A stretch of DNA of 35,961 nucleotides from Entomortierella parvispora (lineage: Eukaryota > Mortierellomycota > Mortierellomycetes > Mortierellales > Mortierellaceae). The DNA lies in the NCBI GenBank assembly GCA_963573315.1, contig CAUYJH010000035.1:1-35961 (forward strand), written 5' to 3'. Below, in pieces: positions 10,955 through 19,382 of this stretch (the first letter of the stretch is position 1; each line of letters begins with the position of its first letter). Position numbers and translations under genes: made by a program. Below the pieces are notes generated by a model, which was not told the origin of the DNA, did not search any database, and saw only the letters and a list, made by a program, of their open reading frames with translations.

Positions 10955-11056
10955 GGGGGGGGGGGGGGGGGGGAAAGACAAGAGAGATAGAGGGAGAAAG
11001 CAGGAGAGAGAGAGAAGGAGAGGGAGAGAGGACAAGAGAAAGTGGTGAAGGAGAAA
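10955..11056. repeat. G-run plus homopurine tract upstream of the Crypton gene, unit 1
   Basis: Nineteen consecutive G (10955-10973) are followed by about 80 bases of almost pure A/G with GAGA motifs. The tract lies 200-300 bp upstream of the minus-strand start codon, so the transcribed strand there is C/T-rich. It could form triplex or quadruplex structures or act as a nucleosome-poor promoter. The function is inferred only. Confidence 0.85.
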
Positions 11057-11250
11057 TGGCGCGTCAAGTCCATGCCCGAGGCACGCGGAACGTGGTGAAA
11101 CAGGGGGGGTGGTCTCACGCCGTGGGGTTGGTACATGTGGGATCGTCGCGCATGTACCGTCACATCCACTGGAAAAAACACACTGTACTGCGAATACATT
11201 GATATCACGTGTAGGAAAAATTCCATGGAAATTTTGGAAGCACCCCAAGA

Positions 11251-11256
11251 TACAGT
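11251..11256. repeat. Crypton core site TACAGT, middle
   Basis: Only one copy of the core separates the two Crypton units. This is the junction expected when a circular element recombines into the end of a resident copy. Confidence 0.78.
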
Positions 11257-11565
11257 GACAGTATAGTGTATTGAAATTATAGAGGTCAATATGAATATTT
11301 CCATTCAGTAGAGGGCTGAAACGCTGCGAATGGCTGAGATGGGCCAGAGTCGGAAAAAGTGTCCGGAAAACGGAAGCAACAAAAATACCCGCATGTATTG
11401 GCCAAGTCCCACATTGACCTTTGCTGAATGCCAGCATGCCAGCATGCAGCCAGGCACCCATGCGATTGTAGACACATGTTCATCTGTTCATACTCACACA
11501 CTTTCATAGTACCAGCACACATTACATCATCATATATATATCACCTTCATGTTCCCTCCCTCCCC

Positions 11566-11595
11566 TCTCATCTCATCTCATCTCATCTCATCTCT
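11566..11595. repeat. TCTCA microsatellite in the Crypton 3' region, unit 2
   Basis: Same short tandem repeat as in unit 1, at the equivalent position downstream of the recombinase stop codon. Confidence 0.9.
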
Positions 11596-11649
11596 CTTGT
11601 TGATGTCAGTTCTCTTTAATTCCAGTAAAAGCTAGACTAAAATAAACCT

Positions 11650-14600
11650 TCATATTCGGGATGTGCGCGTCGCTCCTTGCTTCACACAATATTTGTGGAG
11701 CTCATTGCAGCTCAAGTGTAGGCTATCAAGACCGTTCATTGCTTCCTCCAGTGCCCTGTTCTGATCAATTTCTTGGTTCTCAGCCCGAGCTTGCTTGGCT
11801 CGGAACTCAATCTCCTCGATGATTCGCAGTCTGTTGTTGAGGGCCTTCCGAGTCTTTTCTACTACCTTTGCGGATTTACCGTTCTTCTTTCTATACTCAT
11901 CCTGGAACGCGTTATACCTCTGGCGCTCATCAAATATCTGCCTTGTATTTGCAGGCCTTTGCAAGAAACCAAAGGCTGATCCTGATTCTTCCGATGTGGC
12001 GCCTTCTGAAGTATCTGAAGTAGATGCATTGGCCATAACGGGTTGCACTGTTGACGTGCGAGGTGCCGCTGTCAGAGCAAGCGGCTCGGGTGTGTTCCAA
12101 GGAAAAGTCGGTCGAGTTGGCGCTATCGACGTTGGCTGACTGGCTGCCATGAGCGGTCTAAACGGGGCTTCTGGTTGCGCGGGCAGTATGGGTGGTAATG
12201 GAGATACGGGTCCTAACCATGGCACTCGTGCTGTCGACTGGTAGATTGTCGTATGATGCTGATATTGCTCGCCAATGGCGTATGGTGGATATAGGACACT
12301 AGGCGGAGCACCCGCTGCGCCGAGTGAGGGACCGCCTTGCTGAAAGGGATGGCCGCCTTGTACCCATAAAAACAGCTCCTGCAATGATTGCTTCACCGTA
12401 TTCAGTTCGGTCGCCACATAACGGCGAAATGCCTCCTCCTGACCAGGCTGTTGCTGGACTTGAAGATCGGTCGGTCCGTGCTGTCCAACCTGAAGCTGCT
12501 GGACTTGAAGACCAACTCCTTGAATTTGCTCCAAAAGATGCTGATATTGACTTGATTGTTGCTGACTCTGACTCGCAACAGCATTGGCCACGATCGGGGG
12601 GAGGTCAACAGGCAAGATCAAATCACCTTGATCTAATACTGGTGCCAATTCATTTTGGAATCGAAGGAAGAGCTCTGATTTGAATATGTCATGCTCCAAA
12701 AGCGGCGATTTCACGTTCCTGTACGTGTGTAAATAGACAACTGCATCCTGGAGAAGGACCCGTCGCAGGCGAAGAAGGAGTTTGAAAAACCGCTTTTTGT
12801 TCATGGCAAAGTGCGCTTCGTGCACGGGACGCTTGCCTGACTCAGGTTCTGGTGGGTCCAAAGGCGCGATATCTTCGAGCTGCGTGGGTTGATCCCCATC
12901 CTTCTCATTCATCTCATCTAGACAATCCTGTCTCCATTTCATATTGGCTTCCGATCCTGGCTCGCCAAAGGCAGTCTCGATGAATGGGAATATCATTTCC
13001 TGAAGCTCAATTGGGGGCGCCTTTTCATTCCTTTGCAAGTGAAATGGTTTTCCCTCCTTAAAGCCAGCCATCCCAAACGCGAACTGAATCGGTACGTTGG
13101 ACAGGTAGTGTTGATCCATGCGACCACTGCCACGCACCCATCGACCCCCAAGTTTGATGTCCTCAGGTCGAACGCCAAGCCTCTGCGCCTCTACAGCGCC
13201 ACTGTGCCGGCTAGCATGTGTGATTTGGGCACACTCCAGCTGCTGTGCCTCGAACGTCTTTAACGTTGTTTCGCGAGAAGCTGCATATGATAGTGGGATC
13301 AATCGACTTGACGGTGTCCCCTTTTTTCCTAGCAAGACTTTAGTCGATGGAAAATATGGATCATTGACGTCTGGAGGAGGCTCTTCCTTGTTCTAAGCAG
13401 ATTCAATTAATGCAAATATTATTGTCAGTCAGCAAGTCAGCACCTGAGAAACAAAATTGTAAAGCAATATCGATACTTACATGAAAGCGATCAAACATAT
13501 AAAACGCAAAAGCCCCAATACTGCAGCGGCGAACATCGTGGTGCCTTAGAGCGCATCCATACTGAGTGTGGCCGGACTTGTTGGTCTTCCCACGATGCAT
13601 TGCACAAACGAGTGCAGAAACCGACTGTGATCCTCCTTGTCGGTTCTCAATCTGCATCATAAAGCAGTCCGCAAGGTTCAAATGTACCAAGTCTTCGTTG
13701 CGGAGAAGCATGCTGTGTCGAATTGCCAGGGCCAGGTGTTCTCTGGTCCAAGGTGACAAGATTGCAATGGGTCGGGCCCAGGTGTAAAGTAGACATTGGA
13801 TGTGCTGAGTAGTTGTATAAGCCCTTCGAATCTCGCACTCGGCCGATAGGTCCTTGTGATTCGTAAGGATACCACACACCAGGTCATTGGTGTACTTCTC
13901 CACAGCATTGCGAATGAGAGTTGATCTTCTGATGTCCGGTTCTGTGTTAGGACGAACTTGGCGTTTGCCCTGCCGTTGTTGGACATAACAGAGCGCTTTT
14001 ACCACGTTTTCCATAGTTTGGTGGCCGCAAGGTACATCCAGTGCTCTTCTCCCTTTCTTGTCCGGCTCGACAGTCCTCAAGACTAAATGAATATCAGACA
14101 AGATGAAATAAGGGTTTGAATTCTGTTGGGTGAGCCACAAATGCGCAAAGGATCGTATGACTGAAAAATACCTTCGCCCAAGGTTGGTGCGTGGCCCTTT
14201 GTATTGGCTGATTTGAACATAAAAGGTGTATGAACGTCCCTGCTTTGGCCCTCATGAAAATACTTCTTGGTGGTTGACTTGAACATGACTTCCATCAGAA
14301 ATCGCAACACTTTCACTTCAGTAACGTCATAGCGGTGTATCTTGCCATGCAAGTCGCCGATTGCCATGTCTCTGCAGAACTTCTAAAAAATAGGAAAGTC
14401 AAATTCAGTTTCTGACAATGGTGCATTCTCTGTGATCCAGGACGTATCCTTACCACAAACTTTTTCATGTGTGATTTGTACTGGAGCTTGCTGTTCTGGC
14501 TGAGCTGTGAGGTTTGTAGGTCCAATGCCTCCCGCATGATCTGTTCATCTGTTGATCGAGATGTATCGGCGTCATTATTGGCTATGACCTCTTCTTCCAG

Positions 14601-15157
14601 GTAAAGATCTGGCGGGGCTATTAGATACCGCAAAACAGCTTCAAAAGAAACTAGAGGAAGGGAAGGTGTTCCATTCAATATATGACCGTATGATGGTATC
14701 AGCTTTCAATTTGTTTGCTTGCATGTTGACATACCATAACGCTTGGTCATGTCTTCGTCAACATCCATATTGGCGTTTTCTGCTTGTGTCTGAATTGAAA
14801 GTCGTCTCGTCGTGGAACCATTGATCGAAACGCAGATTGATTCATCATCAGAGTCCGAGTCTTCATCGGAATCGGTACAATCAACTTCGCCATCGAATGG
14901 TTCGCTGGACATATCCAAAAGAGCTGGATTATTCTCAATTGCTATGTTAAAGCATCGAGCGGCGAATGAGATGCGAATGAATGAAGGGATCGGAAGCGAG
15001 ATTTGGTCGTCTGTGCCCATGTACCTTTACGATCAACTTTGGTCGTCTTCCTCACCCGCTTTTTCGGCGGTTGTTTCTCCGCCGACTGAGGATTTGGGTT
15101 GTCTTTTCTGGTTTTCTTGGTTGCATTTCCTGAGATAAAAGCAGTGAGCGAGGACAT
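11650..15157 (-). CDS. Crypton tyrosine recombinase, copy 2 (six exons)
   Basis: The gene has the same structure as copy 1, shifted by 4,405 bases: exons 15157-15025, 14941-14735, 14650-14454, 14382-14172, 14082-13481 and 13392-11650. It gives the same 1,030 residues with R377, H509, R512 and Y546. The last intron (13393-13480) has a GTAAGT donor, a CTGAC branch-like site and a CTTAG acceptor. An earlier AG there would run into a TGA, which supports the chosen acceptor. The start ATG at 15157 opens the sequence MSSLTAFISGN. The frame is open further upstream but has no better ATG. Both copies look able to make recombinase, so excision as single or double circles is conceivable. Confidence 0.85.
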
Positions 15158-15359
15158 AGGACTGAGTTGACACCGTCTGGCAAACCGTCTGGCAAGCTTC
15201 GGCAAGGGCGGAGGGGGATTAATGAATGAGCAAGCAATTGGGCAATCAGAATGAATGGGCTGAATGAACAATCCAGGGGCAAAAGTCTGTGAACTCGAGA
15301 TGCGTACGACGGAAAGAGTGAGAGAACGGGGAGAGAAAGTATGCGCGAGTGAGTGTGGA

Positions 15360-15461
15360 GGGGGGGGGGGGGGGGGGGGAAAGACAAGAGAGATAGAGGG
15401 AGAAAGCAGGAGAGAGAGAGAAGGAGAGGGAGAGAGGACAAGAGAAAGTGGTGAAGGAGAA
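15360..15461. repeat. G-run plus homopurine tract upstream of the Crypton gene, unit 2
   Basis: Twenty consecutive G (15360-15379) are followed by the same A/G-rich stretch as in unit 1. The G-run length is the one visible difference between the two units. Confidence 0.85.
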
Positions 15462-15656
15462 ATGGCGCGTCAAGTCCATGCCCGAGGCACGCGGAACGTG
15501 GTGAAACAGGGGGGGTGGTCTCACGCCGTGGGGTTGGTACATGTGGGATCGTCGCGCATGTACCGTCACATCCACTGGAAAAAACACACTGTACTGCGAA
15601 TACATTGATATCACGTGTAGGAAAAATTCCATGGAAATTTTGGAAGCACCCCAAGA

Positions 15657-15662
15657 TACAGT
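15657..15662. repeat. Crypton core site TACAGT, right
   Basis: This is the right outer junction. Sequence to its left (CACCCCAAGA) matches the middle junction. Sequence to its right (AGACGCGT) is flank and resembles the tail of the neighbouring LINE-derived units. Confidence 0.75.
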
Positions 15663-15876
15663 AGACGCGTGCACGACTTCATCGAAAACTCCCACTTTCT
15701 TTCCCAGTTCCTCAAATAATTAAATTAGCAGTCGCGGCTACTTCAGTTTTTTTGTTCATCCTCATCAATCCCTTTTTTGCTCATTGCATCTCGTCGGTCA
15801 TTAGCAAAGCGATCGGCTACCGGGAAGAACCATCGCACGAACGTGAAACAACAACTCGCTGTCTGTCATTCCTCTT

Positions 15877-16623
15877 ATGCCCAAGAAGGGTCCAATGCCG
15901 ACTCGGCCCTATGCCGTTGCTGCAAGAGTGCGGGTCGATGCCAGGGTCAGGGCCTAGATTCCTCAGTACTTTACGAAGTACAGTGGGGGAGCGGCGGTAG
16001 TCATTTACGAGAATACAGGAGTGCGCCGAGAGGAGCTGCAGTTACACTTGCACACTCTGGTTGACGCTCCATGCACATTGAACAACCGGACATATGGGAT
16101 CATTGTTCTCGCATTCGAGAACGAAGCGGATCTCCTGGAGTTTCTGGAAACCCCAGTGGTCATTAGAGGCAAACGTCTTCGAGTAGAGAGAGCAGTCTAC
16201 TCGACGGGAACCAGGATTCAGGTCCGAGCCGAAAGTGTTTACGAGATGGACCCGGAGGTAATGGAGTCAGAACTGCAAAGGATCTTCAAGGAGGCCGGGG
16301 AGATCAAGTACATTACTCCTCACTATTTCGCTGGGTCGGAAATCAGTCAGACTGGAATGGTAGACTTCATCTTGGACGTCCCTAAAGGGAAGACCAAGGA
16401 AGGACTGATGCTGCCGAGAGTGGCATCGCTCAGTGGTGTGAACACGATGTTCACTTGGCCCAAGGGCGGCATGGTCTGTTATAGGTGTGGAGCAGGCGAT
16501 CATGTCATAAGAGCCTGCCACCACCCATCCACCTGGCAAGTTGCGGATGATGAAGAATTGGAGACGCCTATGATGGCAAGGGCATTTCCAGACGTCGACC
16601 CGGTCGGTCATCGTTACTCCTAG
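15877..16623 (+). pseudogene. LINE ORF1-like protein, unit A, with premature stop
   Basis: The frame opens at ATG 15877 (MPKKGPMPTRPYAV) and meets an in-frame TAG at 15955-15957 where unit B has CAG. It is then open again to 16623. The later part keeps the RRM-like region and the knuckle CYRCGAGDHVIRAC (CX2CX4HX4C). Like unit B it lacks a 14-residue ESK-SQE segment present in unit C and the full LINEs, so A and B form one subfamily. The final TAG lies where the full LINE has CAG in a CCCAGCC context, and unit B shares it. Nucleic-acid binding is expected of the intact family, but this copy could only make the protein downstream of the stop. Confidence 0.75.
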
Positions 16624-17155
16624 CCCAACAGTTGACAAACTCTAAGATAATAAAGCTGCTTCAAACAATATCACACAAAAGAACTCTAAGGACGAATGGT
16701 CCTTGTAGAATAGGGAAAGCGAGCCTTTGGAACAAGATCCCGTCCCGGCCCATTCGACTCGGACAACCCTATGGAGCGGAAGAGGCTCCAGCAGGGAGTG
16801 ACAGTGGAGCGACCAATGGAATATCCGGAGAGAGCTGCGGTGGGAGCAAAAGCAAAGGGAAGACGCAAAGCCAACACCGATGACCACCGGGGGCGGAGGA
16901 AGGAATCCGAAGCTCGGGTGGACTGGTAACAGGGGGTGCTTTTTGATATATTGTGAGCGACGAGTAGTGTCACTGCCGCTGCTGAAAAGGTGTGGACTGA
17001 CCTTTTGTGATGATTGATAGTGCTGAGTGCCACTCTGCATCTTTGCTATCCATGTCTGATAATGGCGAGTGGTCATGTTCTGTTTGAGGAATGATCGCAG
17101 GTCGGACTCTAGTTTCTAGTTGCAGTCTATGGCAAGTTGCTGTGAATGCTATGTC

Positions 17156-17320
17156 CTATTGTGTGCTGACATCTGCTTGCCAAGGTGGTGTATCTTGTTC
17201 GACAGTTGCCGTAGCTACTTCATTTGTCAGTTCGTTGCCGAGCTCCCAATTATGACCACAGACGCATTTCATATCAGTCCGACCTTTGCGTTTTGCCACC
17301 ACCGCTGCCAGAACAGCCCG
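17156..17320 (-). pseudogene. Antisense RNase H-like fragment, unit A
   Basis: On the minus strand a frame ends at 17156 and contains MKCVCGHNWELGNELTNEVA. This resembles the C-terminal motif of retroelement RNase H domains (W-x-PGH-x-x-x-GNE-x-AD-x-x-A). It runs opposite to the ORF1 fragment of the same unit. No reverse transcriptase is attached. The assignment rests on this one motif and its repetition in unit B. Confidence 0.45.
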
Positions 17321-17479
17321 TGTGCTCGCAAGTGTCCTTGTCATAAAGGCGGAACCGCGTTCCTTCTCCCACACAATTGTGACATTGCAAGCATTGCGTG
17401 TTTTTCTTGCCTCATTTTTTGCAGTTCCTGTCTGTTCAGATTGTAGACGCGTCCAAGAAGCAAAGTAGGAACCAGACAC

Positions 17480-17503
17480 TACCTCAATCGGCAGAAGAAT
17501 TCC
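17480..17503 (+). repeat. Decayed tRNA-Lys 5'-half between units A and B
   Basis: CTACCTCAATCGGCAGAAGA lies immediately before the LINE head of unit B. It matches the TAGCTCAATCGGTAGAGCA part of the tRNA halves before the two full LINEs with a few substitutions. The equivalent place before unit C keeps only GCA directly before ACTCTTTC. Confidence 0.55.
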
Positions 17504-17690
17504 CTCTTTCTTTCCCAGTTCCTGAAATAATTGAATTATTATAGCAGTCGCGGATATTTCAGTATTTTTGTTTTCATCCTCATCGCTTTTTTGCTCATTG
17601 CATCTCGTCGGTCATTAGCAAAGCGATCAGCTACCGAGGAGAACCATCTCACGAACGCGAAACAACAACTCGCTCTCTGTCATTTCTCCT

Positions 17691-18437
17691 ATGCCCAAGG
17701 AGAATCCGATGCCGACCCGGCCCTATACCGTTGCTGCAGGAGTGCGAGTCGATGCCAGGGTCCAGGCCCAGATTCCTCAGTACTTTACGAAGTACAGTGG
17801 GGGAGCGGCGGTAATCATTTACGAGAACACAGACGTGCGCGCAGAGGAGCTGCAGCTACACTTGAACACTCTCAATGACGCTCCATGCACATTGGACAAC
17901 GATACATACGGGATCACTCTTCTCGCATTCAAGAACGAAGCGGATCTCCTGGAGTTTCTGGAAAAACCAGTGGTCATTAGAGGCAAACGTCTTCGAGTAG
18001 AGAGAGCAGTCTACTCAACGGGAACCAGAATTCAGGTCCAAGCCAAAAAAATTTACGAGCTGGACCCGGAGGTAATGGAGTCAGAACTGCAAAGTATCTT
18101 CAAGGAGGCAGGGGAGGTCAAGTACATCACTCCTCACTACATCACTGGGTCGGAATATATTCGAACTGGAACGGTGGACTTCATCTTGGACGTCCCTAAA
18201 GGGAAGACCAAGGAAGGACTGATGCTGCCGAGAGTGGCATCGCTCAGTGGTATGAACACGCTGTTCAACTGGCCCAAGGGGGGTACTGTTTGCTACAGGT
18301 GTGGAGCAGACGATCATGTTATAGGCGCTTGCCACCACCCATCCACCTGGGAGGTTGCCGATGAAGTAGAATTGGAGACGCCTATGATGGCATGGGCGTT
18401 TCCAGCCGTCGTCCCCGTCGGTCGTCGTTACGCCTAG
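17691..18437 (+). CDS. ORF1-like RRM/zinc-knuckle protein, unit B, intact 248 residues
   Basis: The frame is open from ATG 17691 (MPKENPMPTRPYTV) to a TAG at 18435-18437. Residues of about 35-190 match the RRM-like double domain of the full LINE ORF1 (IIYENTDVRAEELQL, RGKRLRVERAVYSTG, ELDPEVMESELQ, GTVDFILDVPKGK). The CCHC knuckle CYRCGADDHVIGAC is complete. Family members bind the LINE RNA as chaperones in the retrotransposition particle. This protein lacks both the S/T-rich N-terminal region and the coiled-coil and lysine-rich C-terminus of the full-length ORF1. It may be a chance survivor or a trimmed nucleic-acid-binding protein that still has a use. Expression is unknown. Confidence 0.62.
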   Translation: MPKENPMPTRPYTVAAGVRVDARVQAQIPQYFTKYSGGAAVIIYENTDVRAEELQLHLNTLNDAPCTLDNDTYGITLLAFKNEADLLEFLEKPVVIRGKRLRVERAVYSTGTRIQVQAKKIYELDPEVMESELQSIFKEAGEVKYITPHYITGSEYIRTGTVDFILDVPKGKTKEGLMLPRVASLSGMNTLFNWPKGGTVCYRCGADDHVIGACHHPSTWEVADEVELETPMMAWAFPAVVPVGRRYA

Positions 18438-18959
18438 CCCAACAGTTGACAAACTCTAAGATAATAAAGCTGCTTCAAACAATATCACACAAAAGAACTG
18501 TGAGGACGAATGGTCCTTGTAGAATAGGGAAAGCGAGCCTTTGGAACAAGATCCCGTCCCGGCCCATTCGACTCGAACAACCCTATGGAGCGGAAGAGGC
18601 TCCAGTAGGGGAGTGACAGTGGAGCGGCCAATGGAATATCCGGAGAGAGCTGCGGTGGGAGCAAAAGCAAAGGGAAAGCCCAAAGCCAACACCGACGACC
18701 ACCAGGAGCAGAGGAAGGAATCCGAAGCATGGGTGGACGGTAACAGGGGGAGCTTTTTGATATGTTGCGAGCAATAAGTAGTATCATTGTGGCTGCTGGA
18801 GAAGGTGTGGACTGACCTTTTGTGATGATTGATAGTGCTGAGTGCCACTCTGCATCTTTGCTATCCATGTCTGATAATGGCGAATGGTCGTCTGTTGTTT
18901 GAGGAATGGTCGTAGGTCGGACTCTTGGCAAGATGCTATGAAAGAGACGTCGTATTGTG

Positions 18960-19130
18960 TGCTGACATCTGCTTGTCAAGGTGGGTGTATGCTGCTCGAC
19001 AGTTTCCGTAGCAACTTCATCCGCCAATTCGTTGCCGAGGTCCCAATTATGACCACAGACGCATTCCATATCAGTCTGACCTTTGCGTTTTGCCACCACC
19101 GCCAGAACAGCCCATGTGCCCGCAAATGTT
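18960..19130 (-). pseudogene. Antisense RNase H-like fragment, unit B
   Basis: The minus-strand frame contains MECVCGHNWDLGNELADEVA, a closer match than in unit A to the RNase H end motif (GH...GNELAD..A). The frame continues downstream to about 18485, with a stretch (DSKDAEWHSALSIITKGQS) that unit A shares. It is probably a fragment of another retroelement's ORF2, captured in antisense before the units multiplied. Confidence 0.5.
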
Positions 19131-19382
19131 GCCTGCTGCCGCCTCCGGGGTAGCGTCCGTTTTTTTTTTTTTTGCAACATGTCCGCGCCCTAGTCTTGAC
19201 CAGATCTTGGAATTGAGTGACAACGCCCTTGTTATAAAGGTGGAACCGCGTTCCTTCTCCCACGCAATTGTAACTTTACAAGCATTGTGTGTTTTTCTTG
19301 CCTCAATTTTTTTGGAGTTCCTTTCTGATCAGGTTCTAGACGCGTTCTAAGAAGAAAAGCAAGAACCAGACACCGCCTGGCA

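Larger units (their letters stand above)
6846..11250 (-). mobile_element. Crypton-type tyrosine recombinase transposon, unit 1
   Basis: This is a 4,405-bp unit starting with the core TACAGT and followed at 11251 by the same core and a second unit. It has no terminal inverted repeats, as expected of Cryptons, which move as circles through a tyrosine recombinase. Content from left to right is a 3' region of about 400 bp with a TCTCA microsatellite, a single six-exon minus-strand gene, and a promoter region with a G-run and homopurine tract. The outer left flank is the 3' side of the FEN1-Fanzor-like gene. Confidence 0.83.
11251..15656 (-). mobile_element. Crypton-type tyrosine recombinase transposon, unit 2
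   Basis: This second head-to-tail copy is 4,406 bp. The only difference I found from unit 1 is one extra G in the G-run (20 against 19). The encoded protein segments are identical. Either the duplication is very recent, or one copy is an assembly artefact. The one-base difference sits in a homopolymer and so cannot exclude the latter. Confidence 0.83.
15694..17479 (+). mobile_element. LINE-derived unit A (ORF1-only, decayed)
   Basis: It begins with the LINE head CTTTCTTTCCCAG and the AATTAGCAGTCGC-type leader shared with the full-length LINEs, followed by an ORF1-like frame and a decayed remainder of ORF1 (to about 16930). About 500 bp without similarity to the full LINEs come next. The tail reads TAGACGCGTCCAAGAAGCAA and is shared, with changes, by units B and C. 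ORF2 is absent. Confidence 0.7.
17504..19382 (+). mobile_element. LINE-derived unit B (ORF1-only)
   Basis: It has the same head, leader, ORF1-like frame, decayed ORF1 remainder (to about 18770), antisense RNase H-like patch and tail (TAGACGCGTTCTAAGAAG) as unit A, about 1.88 kb in all. It is the best-preserved member of the three-unit array. A poly-T run of about 14 lies near 19159. Confidence 0.7.

Noticed and set aside
10537-11461. Minus-strand frames of 200-255 codons with long Ser/Leu/Pro runs upstream of the Crypton start
   Set aside because: Produced by the CT-rich promoter tract and G-run. Frame use differs between the units because of the one-base length change, so they cannot be conserved coding.
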